Part shown: in pieces, positions 28,801 through 37,757 of the stretch
Layout of the letters: each line of letters opens with the position of its first letter
How positions within the stretch are numbered: the first letter of the stretch is position 1
Source of the DNA: Pseudomonas serboccidentalis
GTDB lineage: Bacteria; Pseudomonadota; Gammaproteobacteria; Pseudomonadales; Pseudomonadaceae
Length of the DNA: 64,000 nt
Direction of reading: 5' to 3'
Assembly: GCF_028830055.1 (NCBI RefSeq)
Contig: NZ_CP101655.1
Coordinates: 3,978,553 to 4,042,552 of the forward strand
The notes under the pieces: generated by a model
Databases searched by the model: none
The model's input: only the letters and a program-made list of their open reading frames with translations
What the model was told of the DNA's origin: nothing
Position numbers and translations under genes: made by a program

Positions 28801-29297
28801 TGAAGTCGATCCGCAAGGGCGAGCAGCCGAACCTCGATCAACCGCTTGGCGGTGGCCCGGAAGTCAACCTGCGCGTGCCGGCGCTGATTCCGGAAGACTA
28901 TCTGCCGGATGTTCATGCACGCCTGATTCTCTACAAGCGCATCGCTTCGGCCACCGACGAGGAGGGCCTGAAGGACCTGCAAGTCGAGATGATCGACCGT
29001 TTCGGCCTGCTGCCGGAGCCAACCAAGAATCTGGTGCGCATTACCGCGCTGAAGTTGCAGGCCGAGCAGTTGGGCATCAAGAAGGTCGATGGCGGCCCGC
29101 AAGGTGGGCGCATCGAGTTCGCCGCGCAGACGCCGGTCGACCCGATGACCTTGATCAAACTGATCCAGACTCAGCCAAAACGCTACAAATTCGAAGGCGC
29201 CACGATGTTCAAGTTCCAGGTGCCGATGGAGCGCCCGGAAGAGCGCTTTAATACTGTAGAGGCGCTGTTCGAGCGCCTCCTCCCGAAAACTGTTTGA
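25848..29297 (+). CDS. mfd: transcription-repair coupling factor
   Basis: A 1149-residue Mfd, the usual family length. It displaces RNA polymerase stalled at DNA lesions and recruits UvrA. The order is an N-terminal UvrB-like region, the RNA-polymerase-interacting CarD-like domain (VHIDHGVGRYLGL, about residue 486), and the SF2 translocase with Walker A GDVGFGKTEVAMRAA (about 630) and DEEH (about 730). A TRG segment with IIETGIDVPSANTIIIERAD and a C-terminal UvrA-binding TRCF domain follow. The start is GTG, with only a weak ribosome site. Confidence 0.97.
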   Translation: MPVLRLPLLPAAAGKQHWGNLPGAALSLAIAEAASAAKRFTLLLTADSQSAERLEQELSFFAPDLPVLHFPDWETLPYDLFSPHQDIISQRIASLYRLPELAHGVLVVPITTALHRLAPTKFLLGSSLVLDVGQKLDVEQMRSRLEASGYRYVDTVYEHGEFTVRGALIDLFPMGSKLPYRIDLFDDEIETLRTFDPENQRSIDKVDSVKLLPAREFPLQKDAVTRFKARFRERFDVDFRRCPIFQDLSSGITPAGIEYYLPLFFDETSTLFDYLPQDTQVFSLPGIEQAAENFWNDVRNRYEERRVDPSRPLLPPAELFLPVEDCFARLKNWPRVVASQQDVETGAGRERFPAQALPNLAIEAKATQPLAALSAFLDEFPGRVLFTAESAGRREVLLELLERLKLRPKTVDSWPDFVSSKDRLAITIAPLDEGLMLDDPALALVAESPLFGQRVMQRRRREKRADANNDAVIKNLTELREGAPVVHIDHGVGRYLGLTILEIDNQAAEFLTLEYAENAKLYVPVANLHLIARYTGSDDALAPLHRLGSETWQKAKRKAAEQVRDVAAELLDIYARRAAREGYAFADPKADYATFSAGFPFEETPDQQATIEAVREDMLAPKPMDRLVCGDVGFGKTEVAMRAAFIAVHGGRQVAILVPTTLLAQQHYNSFRDRFADWPVTVEVMSRFKSAKEVNAAIADLAEGKIDIVIGTHKLLSDDVKIKNLGLVIIDEEHRFGVRQKEQLKALRSEVDILTLTATPIPRTLNMAVSGMRDLSIIATPPARRLSVRTFVMEQNKSTVKEALLRELLRGGQVYYLHNDVKTIEKCAADLAELVPEARIGIGHGQMRERELEQVMSDFYHKRFNVLIASTIIETGIDVPSANTIIIERADKFGLAQLHQLRGRVGRSHHQAYAYLLTPPRQQITSDAEKRLEAIANTQDLGAGFVLATNDLEIRGAGELLGDGQSGQIQAVGFTLYMEMLERAVKSIRKGEQPNLDQPLGGGPEVNLRVPALIPEDYLPDVHARLILYKRIASATDEEGLKDLQVEMIDRFGLLPEPTKNLVRITALKLQAEQLGIKKVDGGPQGGRIEFAAQTPVDPMTLIKLIQTQPKRYKFEGATMFKFQVPMERPEERFNTVEALFERLLPKTV

Positions 29298-29307
29298 AGG
29301 ACGCCGC

Positions 29308-29874
29308 ATGCGCCTGTTTCGCTCACTGACTTTGCTACTGACCTTCGTAGCACCGATGGCGTTTGCCGATGACCTGTATCAGGTCGAAATGATTCTGGTG
29401 CGGCAGAACGCCGTGCCGGCCATCATCAGCCGCGCTGCACCGGAAGACTGGGCCGCCGGCGCCCAACGCCTGGACGCTGCCAGCCAGCGCACGCCCGCTC
29501 TGGGTGAGATTGCCAGCAGACTCAGCGCCAGCGGCGATTACAGTGTGCTGCTGCACAAAGCCTGGCAGCAGACGCTCGGCGAGGCACCGACCAAGGTCGC
29601 CGTCAGCGACGGCAAGGAACAGTTCGGTCAGTTCCCGATCGAGGGCACTCTGGAAATGAAACTCGGACGCTTCACCGATGTGAACGCCGACTTCTGGGTC
29701 AACCAGATCGACGCCAACGGCATGGTCACCGCCAGCGAACACCTGAAGCAGGACAGCCACACCAAAAACGGCCAGCTCAACTATCTCGACAACGGCCACC
29801 TGGCCCTGCTGATCAAGATTACCTCCCTGACGGCGCCCGCCCCACGGCAAGCCCCTGAAGCGATTCCGGACTGA
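29308..29874 (+). CDS. CsiV family periplasmic protein
   Basis: A 188-residue exported protein: the signal peptide MRLFRSLTLLLTFVAPMAFA is cleaved before DDLYQVEMILVRQ. The YQVEMILVRQ start and the later YLDNGHLALLIKIT strand pattern match the CsiV family (PF10972), named for Vibrio CsiV, which acts in peptidoglycan assembly. It lies 10 bases after mfd with GAAGGA upstream, so they are likely co-transcribed. Its role in Pseudomonas is not established. Confidence 0.78.
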   Translation: MRLFRSLTLLLTFVAPMAFADDLYQVEMILVRQNAVPAIISRAAPEDWAAGAQRLDAASQRTPALGEIASRLSASGDYSVLLHKAWQQTLGEAPTKVAVSDGKEQFGQFPIEGTLEMKLGRFTDVNADFWVNQIDANGMVTASEHLKQDSHTKNGQLNYLDNGHLALLIKITSLTAPAPRQAPEAIPD

Positions 29875-29885
29875 TCGAAGTCCTT

Positions 29886-32576
29886 ATGTCCCCGCCCCTG
29901 AGTAAACCGTTGGCGCCCTCCTGGGTCAGCCGATTCAAGGAACAGAGCCTGGAGCGTGGCCGCCGTTACGCCCTGGAGAATCGAGTCCGCATCGCCCAGG
30001 TCGGCGACGCCACCATCACCGCCAGTTGCGAAGGCTCTGGCGGTAACGTCTACCGTCAGACCATTCACCTGCGCGAGTCAGCCAAAGGCACCCTGCTGCT
30101 GGTTGACGCTGCTTGCACGTGCCCGGTGCGCAACAACTGCAAACACTGCGCAGCGGTACTGCTGCAAGTGCAGGAAACCCTCGAATACCCTGCCGCCGCA
30201 AAAGACGCTGAACTGCTGGAAAAGCTCCAGGCCGTTCTGGAAAACCGCAACCCCAAGGCACCGCCGCAAGTGCTGGTAGACAACGTGCAACCGGTGCCAC
30301 GCCTGTGGCTGGCGAGCGTCGAGTTCAGTGCGTTCGAACCGCGCAACGGCAAGATGCAGCGTTACATCCAGCATCGGGCGGCGCTGTCGTTCAGCTATCT
30401 GGATGAATACGTCAGCGGGCAGAAAAACAGCGACATCCTGATCCGCCAGGAAGCGCAGACCCTGCGGATAAAACGCCACCCCGAAGTGGAACAATCCTAC
30501 CGCGAACAGTTACGCATCCTCGGCTTCCGCATCGCCACCCGCCAGAGCAAAGCCCTGCCGGAAAGCGCCGGCGAGCTGTACGAGATGGTCAACGACAGCG
30601 CCTGGCTGACGTTCACCCTCAACGAACTACCAAAGCTGCGCACCCAAGGCTGGGAATTGCAGATCGACGAGGAATTCGGTTTCGATCTGACCGCCGTCGA
30701 CGACTGGTACGCCACCGTCGAACAGACGCCGGAGCGCGACTGGTTCGATTTGGAACTGGGGATCATCGTCAACGGCGAACGCCTCAGCCTGCTGCCGATC
30801 CTGCTCAACCTGATGCGCTCGCACACAGAAATCCTCAACCCTGAACGCCTGGCGCGCCGGCGCGATGACGAGCTGATTCTGGTCAACATTCCGCAGCGCA
30901 ACAGCGAACACGGGCCGCTGCAGGTGGCCCTGCCCCTTGGCCGATTGAAACCGGTATTGGCAACGCTGGGCGAGTTCTACTTGCAGGAACCGGGCGAAAC
31001 CACCCTGCGCCTGAGCAAGGCCGACGCCACGCGGCTCAACTCGCTGGAAGGCATTCCACTGCTGTGGGAGGGCGGCGAACAGATCCGCAGTTTCGCCCAA
31101 CGCCTGCGCGACATCCGTGATTACACCGCCAAGGCACCAAAGGGCTTGAACGCGACGTTGCGTCCTTATCAGCTCGAAGGGTTGAGCTGGATGCAGTCCT
31201 TGCGTCAGCTTGAGGTCGGCGGGATTCTCGCGGACGACATGGGTCTGGGTAAAACCCTACAGACTCTGGCGCATATTCTCAGCGAGAAAAACGCCGGACG
31301 CCTGGACCGACCGTGCATGGTGGTCATGCCCACCAGCCTGATTCCGAATTGGCTCGACGAAGCCGCGCACTTCACGCCGCAACTGAAAGTGGTCGCGCTG
31401 TACGGTGCCAGCCGTAAAAAGCATTTCGACCATCTGGCCGAGTTCGACCTGATCCTGACCACCTACGCGTTGCTGCCCAAGGACGTCGAACGGCTGGCGC
31501 AACAGCCTTTGCACGTACTGGTGCTGGACGAAGCCCAGTACATCAAGAATCCCAACAGCAAAGCAGCGCAGGCTGCCCGCGAACTCAACGCGCGTCAGCG
31601 CCTGTGCCTGAGCGGTACGCCGCTGGAAAACCACCTCGGTGAGCTGTGGTCGCTGTTCCACTTTCTGCTGCCCGGCTGGCTCGGCGATGTCAAAAACTTC
31701 AATGCCGACTACCGCGTGCCCATCGAAAAACGCGCCAGCGAAGTCAGACTTCAGCACCTCAATGGTCGGATAAAACCGTTTCTGCTGCGCCGCACCAAGG
31801 AGCAGGTGGCCACTGAGCTGCCGCCCAAGACCGAGATCATCCACTGGGTCGAACTCAACGAAGCGCAGCGCGACGTGTACGAGACCATGCGCTTGGCGAT
31901 GGACAAGAAAGTCCGCGACGAGATCACCCGCAAGGGCGTGGCGCGCAGCCAGATCATCATTCTCGAAGCCTTGCTCAAGCTGCGTCAGGTCTGCTGCGAT
32001 CTGCGCCTGGTCAACGATGCCACCCTGCCCGCTCGCGGCAGCACCTCCGGCAAACTCGACAGCCTGATGGAGATGCTCGAGGAGCTGTTCGAGGAGGGCC
32101 GACGGATTCTGTTGTTCTCGCAGTTCACCTCGATGCTGTCACTGATCGAAGACGAGCTGAAAAAGCGCAATGTCGCCTACTCCCTGCTGACCGGCCAGAC
32201 CCGGGATCGACGCACGCCAGTGAAGGAATTCCAGAGCGGCAAGCGTCAGATCTTTCTGATCAGCCTGAAGGCCGGCGGCGTCGGCTTGAACCTGACCGAA
32301 GCGGACACGGTGATTCATTACGACCCGTGGTGGAACCCGGCGACCGAGAACCAGGCAACCGACCGCGCCTATCGGATCGGCCAGGAGAAACCGGTGTTCG
32401 TTTACAAGATGATTGCCCGGGGCACGGTGGAAGAGAAGATTCAGCACCTGCAGAAGGAAAAGTCTGACCTGGCAGCGGGCGTCCTGGATGGGCGCAAGGC
32501 CGGGGACTGGAAACTGCAGAGCGATGAAATCGAAGCGCTGTTTGCACCGTTGCCGGACAAGCTCGACAAGCGCTGA
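29886..32576 (+). CDS. SNF2-family helicase with SWIM zinc finger
   Basis: An 896-residue protein combining an N-terminal SWIM zinc finger (CTCP...CKH, C77/C79/C85/H87) with a SNF2/RapA-type ATPase. Motifs include DDMGLGKTLQTL (about 450), DEAQ (about 545), SGTPLENHLGELWSL and the C-terminal WWNPATENQATDRAYRIGQ (about 812-830). The domain order matches a group of bacterial SWI2/SNF2 proteins of unknown role in DNA or RNA-polymerase remodelling. It follows the CsiV-like gene by 11 bases and may share its transcript with mfd. Confidence 0.88.
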   Translation: MSPPLSKPLAPSWVSRFKEQSLERGRRYALENRVRIAQVGDATITASCEGSGGNVYRQTIHLRESAKGTLLLVDAACTCPVRNNCKHCAAVLLQVQETLEYPAAAKDAELLEKLQAVLENRNPKAPPQVLVDNVQPVPRLWLASVEFSAFEPRNGKMQRYIQHRAALSFSYLDEYVSGQKNSDILIRQEAQTLRIKRHPEVEQSYREQLRILGFRIATRQSKALPESAGELYEMVNDSAWLTFTLNELPKLRTQGWELQIDEEFGFDLTAVDDWYATVEQTPERDWFDLELGIIVNGERLSLLPILLNLMRSHTEILNPERLARRRDDELILVNIPQRNSEHGPLQVALPLGRLKPVLATLGEFYLQEPGETTLRLSKADATRLNSLEGIPLLWEGGEQIRSFAQRLRDIRDYTAKAPKGLNATLRPYQLEGLSWMQSLRQLEVGGILADDMGLGKTLQTLAHILSEKNAGRLDRPCMVVMPTSLIPNWLDEAAHFTPQLKVVALYGASRKKHFDHLAEFDLILTTYALLPKDVERLAQQPLHVLVLDEAQYIKNPNSKAAQAARELNARQRLCLSGTPLENHLGELWSLFHFLLPGWLGDVKNFNADYRVPIEKRASEVRLQHLNGRIKPFLLRRTKEQVATELPPKTEIIHWVELNEAQRDVYETMRLAMDKKVRDEITRKGVARSQIIILEALLKLRQVCCDLRLVNDATLPARGSTSGKLDSLMEMLEELFEEGRRILLFSQFTSMLSLIEDELKKRNVAYSLLTGQTRDRRTPVKEFQSGKRQIFLISLKAGGVGLNLTEADTVIHYDPWWNPATENQATDRAYRIGQEKPVFVYKMIARGTVEEKIQHLQKEKSDLAAGVLDGRKAGDWKLQSDEIEALFAPLPDKLDKR

Positions 32577-32599
32577 GATCGTTGGCGTCTATTAGATCG

Positions 32600-32677
32600 T
32601 CTTCGCGAGCAGGCTCGCTCCTACAATTGATCTGTGGTGGTCACAAATCTCCTGTAGGAGTGAGCCTGCTCGCGATG
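32600..32677. repeat. inverted repeat, TCGCGAGCAGGCTCGCTCC family
   Basis: The arm CTTCGCGAGCAGGCTCGCTC (from 32601) pairs with a right arm TGTAGGAGTGAGCCTGCTCG (32653 on) around about 27 spacer bases. It lies between the convergent SNF2 and MTIP genes. Confidence 0.87.
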
Positions 32678-32702
32678 CAGTCGACTCGGTCTAAAGCCTG
32701 GA

Positions 32703-34464
<1,762 letters not shown>

Positions 34465-34483
34465 AGAGATTCCTTGAAAACGA

Positions 34484-34556
34484 AAAACCCGTCCCGCACG
34501 ACATCGCCACCGAGGGCAATGCCCGGCAGGTTGGCGATGGTCATGGGAGACGGGTT
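34484..34556 (-). terminator. two-tier hairpin with U-tract after psrA, ahead of nagZ
   Basis: The outer stem AACCCGTC (34486-34493)/GACGGGTT (34549-34556) encloses a second stem CATCGCCA (34502-34509)/TGGCGATG (34532-34539). On the minus strand TTTTTCGTTTT follows. It is probably the psrA terminator, but could also act as an attenuator for nagZ. Confidence 0.65.
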
Positions 34557-34622
34557 CAAAACGAGAGTCGGCATGGGCGGCTAGCTTAGCGGATGTAAAC
34601 TGCCGCGCCCACCCGTGTGCGG

Positions 34623-35330
34623 TTAAACCTTGGCGGCCACCGGGGTCGATTTGCTGCGAGGACGCAGTTGCGCGGTTGCCATGGCCGGGTCGGTGACACC
34701 GCTTTCGGCACGCATGCCGGCTGCGAGGAACGGCACCATCAGGCGCATCACCTGTTCGATTGAGGTGTTGACGCCGAAGTCAGTCTCGGCAATCGCACGC
34801 AAGGCCTTTATCCCCGACATGCTGAACGCCGCAGCACCGAGCATGAAGTGCACGCGCCAGAACAGCTCGATAGGTGGAATGCGCGGCGCTGCTTCATTGA
34901 CCAACAGCATGTAGCGACGGAATACCTTGCCGTACATGTCTTCCAGGTAACGACGCAGGTGACCCTGACTCTGGCTGAACGCCAAGCCAAGCAAGCGCAT
35001 GAAGATCGACAGGTCGTTACCGCTGCGCGGCTGAACAACCAGCGCCTGCTCAACGAGGATTTCCAGCAGCTCTTCAAGCGTCGGCTTGATTTCAGGCTTG
35101 GCCTGACGCCGCTCCAGCTCTTTGTCGAGACTGAGGCAGAACGGCCCGAGGAAGCGCGAGAAAACCGCCTGGATCAGCGCCTTTTTGGAGCCGAAATGAT
35201 AGTTCACCGCCGCCAGGTTGACGCCGGCCTTGCTGGTGATCAAACGCAATGAGGTTTCGGCGAAACCTTTCTCCGCGAACAACTGCTCGGCAGCATCAAG
35301 AATGCGTTCAACGGTTTCCGACTGGGCCAT
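34623..35330 (-). CDS. psrA: TetR-family fatty-acid-responsive regulator PsrA
   Basis: A 235-residue TetR regulator with an N-terminal helix-turn-helix (ILDAAEQLFAEKGFAETSL...GVNLAAVNYHFGSKKAL) and an effector domain. In Pseudomonas PsrA binds long-chain fatty acids, represses fadBA and its own gene, and activates rpoS. The ATG at 35330 has GGAG 5 bases upstream and is preferred over an in-frame start at 35348. Two PsrA-type operators overlap its own promoter, and the fadBA operon lies 7 kb away on the same strand. Confidence 0.95.
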   Translation of the reverse strand: MAQSETVERILDAAEQLFAEKGFAETSLRLITSKAGVNLAAVNYHFGSKKALIQAVFSRFLGPFCLSLDKELERRQAKPEIKPTLEELLEILVEQALVVQPRSGNDLSIFMRLLGLAFSQSQGHLRRYLEDMYGKVFRRYMLLVNEAAPRIPPIELFWRVHFMLGAAAFSMSGIKALRAIAETDFGVNTSIEQVMRLMVPFLAAGMRAESGVTDPAMATAQLRPRSKSTPVAAKV

Positions 35331-35345
35331 GGCTACTCCGCCTGA

Positions 35346-35389
35346 CAAACACTTGTTTGAAACATACGTTTCAGCCTGTGCCTTGTCAA
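35346..35389 (-). promoter_or_regulatory. psrA promoter with tandem PsrA operators
   Basis: On the minus strand TTGACA (35389-35384), a 17-base spacer and TATGTT (35366-35361) form a strong sigma70 promoter. Two motifs of the form (C/G)AAAC-N4-GTTT(G/C) lie over and just after the -10: CAAAC-ACTT-GTTTG (35346-35359) and GAAAC-ATAC-GTTTC (35359-35372), sharing one base. This fits the known PsrA consensus and autorepression. Confidence 0.86.
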
Positions 35390-35497
35390 GCCTGCCAGTT
35401 CGTTTTGGGAATGGTCGGTCAGCTATTTAACCACACTCGCCCGACGCATTAATAAGCACGGCAGCCGACCGTCCGGCGGCCTGCAAAAAAACGGGCA

Positions 35498-35549
35498 TTG
35501 CCAAGACCGCTTCACTGTATATAATCCCAGTCACTGTATAAAAAGACAG
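35498..35549 (+). promoter_or_regulatory. lexA-sulA promoter with two SOS boxes
   Basis: TTGCCA (35498-35503) and TATAAT (35520-35525) form a promoter with a 16-base spacer. SOS boxes CTG-N10-CAG are at 35515-35530, over the -10, and 35534-35549, immediately downstream. LexA would thus repress its own operon through two sites. Confidence 0.92.
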
Positions 35550-35559
35550 AGCGATCAAT

Positions 35560-36168
35560 ATGCTAAAGCTGACGCCACGCCAAGCCGAGATTCTGGCCTT
35601 TATCAAACGCTGCCTCGAAGACAACGGCTACCCGCCAACCCGCGCGGAAATCGCTCAGGAGCTGGGCTTCAAGTCGCCCAACGCGGCAGAGGAGCACCTC
35701 AAGGCTCTCGCCCGCAAAGGCGCCATCGAGATGACCCCCGGCGCCTCTCGTGGCATTCGAATCCCGGGCTTCGAAGCCAAGGCCGACGACTCCACCCTGC
35801 CGATCATTGGCCGGGTCGCTGCCGGTGCTCCGATCCTCGCCCAGCAGCACATCGAAGAATCCTGCAACATCAACCCGGCCTTCTTCCATCCCCGCGCCGA
35901 TTACCTGCTGCGCGTACACGGCATGAGCATGAAGGACATCGGCATTTTCGACGGTGACCTGCTGGCGGTGCATACCACCCGCGAAGCACGCAATGGTCAG
36001 GTCGTCGTGGCACGCATCGGCGATGAAGTGACCGTCAAGCGCTTCAAGCGCGAAGGCAGCAAGGTCTGGCTGATTGCCGAAAACCCTGAGTTCGCCCCTA
36101 TCGAAGTCGACCTGAAAGATCAGGAACTGGTGATCGAAGGCTTGAGTGTCGGCGTAATCCGCCGCTAA
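35560..36168 (+). CDS. lexA: SOS repressor LexA
   Basis: A 202-residue LexA. The N-terminal winged helix has [23 protein letters not shown]. The self-cleavage bond is A88-G89 in RVAAGAP, and the catalytic dyad is S123 (VHGMSMKD) and K160 (EVTVKRF). RecA filaments trigger cleavage upon DNA damage. Two SOS boxes precede the gene. sulA follows after 10 bases, an arrangement typical of Pseudomonas. Confidence 0.98.
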   Translation: MLKLTPRQAEILAFIKRCLEDNGYPPTRAEIAQELGFKSPNAAEEHLKALARKGAIEMTPGASRGIRIPGFEAKADDSTLPIIGRVAAGAPILAQQHIEESCNINPAFFHPRADYLLRVHGMSMKDIGIFDGDLLAVHTTREARNGQVVVARIGDEVTVKRFKREGSKVWLIAENPEFAPIEVDLKDQELVIEGLSVGVIRR

Positions 36169-36178
36169 AGGAGGCTTT

Positions 36179-36652
36179 ATGCAGTTCCCACACACACCTC
36201 AGCAAACACAACTGCCTTTATTCGAAGCGTTTCTGGCACAACCGATGGCGCCGACCCTGAAAGACGTGGTCGAGCGCCCCTGGAATGCCGAACCGGAAGT
36301 ATTCAGTGAGCTGTCACTGCGCGGTGCGGCGGGGAACTGCCTGAACCTGCTCGCCCCGATCCTTCGCGAATTGAGCGAGGATCAGGACGCGCGCTGGCTG
36401 ACGCTGATCGCCCCTCCCGCCAGCCTGACCCAGACCTGGCTGCGCGAGGCCGGCCTGAACCGCGAACGCATCCTGCTACTGCAGCCGCGGGGCACGCAAA
36501 GCGCTCAGCAACTGGCCTGCGAAGCACTGCGCCTGGGTCGTAGCCATACGGTGGTGACCTGGCTCAACCCGCTGAACACCGGCTCGCGGCAACAGCTGAT
36601 CAGCGCTGCACGCACGGGCGACGCTCAGAGCTTGAACATTCGATTGGGTTGA
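36179..36652 (+). CDS. sulA: SOS cell division inhibitor SulA
   Basis: A 157-residue SulA-like protein in the lexA operon, starting 10 bases after lexA with AAAGGAGG just ahead of the ATG. The conserved core runs from about residue 47 (LRGAAGNCLNLLAPILREL) to SHTVVTWLNPL. SulA binds FtsZ and stops septation during the SOS response until degraded by Lon. The identification rests on the core pattern, length and gene position. Confidence 0.92.
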   Translation: MQFPHTPQQTQLPLFEAFLAQPMAPTLKDVVERPWNAEPEVFSELSLRGAAGNCLNLLAPILRELSEDQDARWLTLIAPPASLTQTWLREAGLNRERILLLQPRGTQSAQQLACEALRLGRSHTVVTWLNPLNTGSRQQLISAARTGDAQSLNIRLG

Positions 36653-36684
36653 TTCACTTGTAACGCGCGCTGTGTGAAGCGCAT

Positions 36685-36708
36685 GGCTTCTCCAGGGACA
36701 GAGAAGCC
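36685..36708. terminator. perfect hairpin after sulA, no T-tract
   Basis: GGCTTCTC (36685-36692) and GAGAAGCC (36701-36708) form an 8-base stem with an 8-base loop, 33 bases after the sulA stop. There is no T-run, so intrinsic termination is uncertain. Confidence 0.4.
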
Positions 36709-36749
36709 GACTTGATGCGGTATCGGCAAACGCCGAAAAGCAGCGGGGA

Positions 36750-36983
36750 TCAGTGAAGAACCCGCGGCCCCTCTTCCTTATCAAATTCGCCTTCAACCAT
36801 GCGACCGGCCATCTGCACGCCGACGCTCAACATCGCTTTGGCGATTTCCACGTGCTGGCCTTGCAGGAACGCCTTGGCATCCTCGGAGAAATCCAGCGTC
36901 ACCAGAGAACCCTCGTCCTCAGCCCTGCGCAGTTCGATTCGGCCGTCTGGTAACTCGACAATTTCTAGAAAGGACGTTGGCAT
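36750..36983 (-). CDS. conserved hypothetical small protein (PA3009-like)
   Basis: A 77-residue acidic protein starting MPTSFLEIVELPDGRIELRR and ending in EFDKEEGPRVLH. A beta-hairpin-like N-terminus is followed by a helix (AKAFLQGQHVEIAKAMLSVGVQMAG). No catalytic motif is seen. Its place between sulA and a DUF6586-like gene matches PA3009 of PAO1 as I recall, so it is likely real and conserved in the genus. Function is unknown. Confidence 0.75.
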   Translation of the reverse strand: MPTSFLEIVELPDGRIELRRAEDEGSLVTLDFSEDAKAFLQGQHVEIAKAMLSVGVQMAGRMVEGEFDKEEGPRVLH

Positions 36984-37089
36984 ATAGGTCTGTTCTCCAC
37001 GAAAGGCAGGGATTATATAGACATCATTCAGGCTTCGCTCGGGATCTTGACCAGCAGCATGTTTCAGATTGCCACCGTGTCAATTGTCC

Positions 37090-37614
37090 TCAGCATTCGT
37101 TCAAGCCTTCGCGAAAACGGATCGCCAGACCTTTGAGATTCTGCCGCCAGCTCTCCAGCTCTTCGCGACTCAACTCCTGCGGCGCCTCTTCTTCGTCCAG
37201 ATTAACCGCCTGAATCAATGGCTGTGTCACATCGCCTTTTGGCTTGTGTGGAACCCGTGGCGGCTGGAACAACGCCGAATGCGCCGCCAGCAGTTTTGCC
37301 AGCCAGGTTTCAGGATTGCCGGCCAGCTCCACCATCTCGGCCAACTCAGGGATCGCAATCGATTCCAGAACTTCGCGAGTCAGTAGCGTCTCTGCCCGTG
37401 GCGCATTGGCCTGAGGCAGTCGGTAGAAACCGGCAATCTCATGGCATAACCCCAGGAGCGCGCCGTAGAGGTGAAACAACGCCGATTCACGCCCTGCCTG
37501 AATCAACGCCAACGCGTTCATCGCCCGGCCTTCTTCGGCGCGGGCCAGAGCTTCCAGCGACAGGCCGGCGAAATAGATCTTCTGATTGGTGCGGGTATAG
37601 AGTTCGTGCGCCAT
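37090..37614 (-). CDS. DUF6586-like hypothetical protein (PA3010-like)
   Basis: A 174-residue soluble, largely helical protein. The N-terminus MAHELYTRTNQKIYFAGLSLEAL resembles a helical-bundle family conserved next to topA in pseudomonads (DUF6586, from memory). The ATG at 37614 has GGAG 9 bases upstream, better than an ATG at 37629. A C-terminal basic segment follows an acidic stretch (NLDEEEAPQELSREELESW). No signal peptide, membrane segment or catalytic motif is visible. Confidence 0.72.
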   Translation of the reverse strand: MAHELYTRTNQKIYFAGLSLEALARAEEGRAMNALALIQAGRESALFHLYGALLGLCHEIAGFYRLPQANAPRAETLLTREVLESIAIPELAEMVELAGNPETWLAKLLAAHSALFQPPRVPHKPKGDVTQPLIQAVNLDEEEAPQELSREELESWRQNLKGLAIRFREGLNEC

Positions 37615-37700
37615 GCCGGCAGTCTCCACAGCGAAATAATTGCGTCACACAGGCCGGACAGTGTCATGGATCAGCCGATCCTACCGCAAGCACAAAACAA

Positions 37701-37740
37701 AAAGGCCGCATGAAAACCCGAGGGTCATCATGCGGCCTTT
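37701..37740 (-). terminator. terminator of topA
   Basis: The stem AAAGGCCGCATGA/TCATGCGGCCTTT has 13 base pairs and a 14-base loop. On the minus strand it ends in TTTTTGTTTTG-like sequence. It lies 17 bases beyond the topA stop. Confidence 0.9.
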
Positions 37741-37757
37741 GTGTATCTGACTAGCGC

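Noticed and set aside
26967..29309. 780-codon open frame antisense to mfd
   Set aside because: The sense strand encodes all Mfd motifs; the antisense product is compositionally odd and unlike any family.
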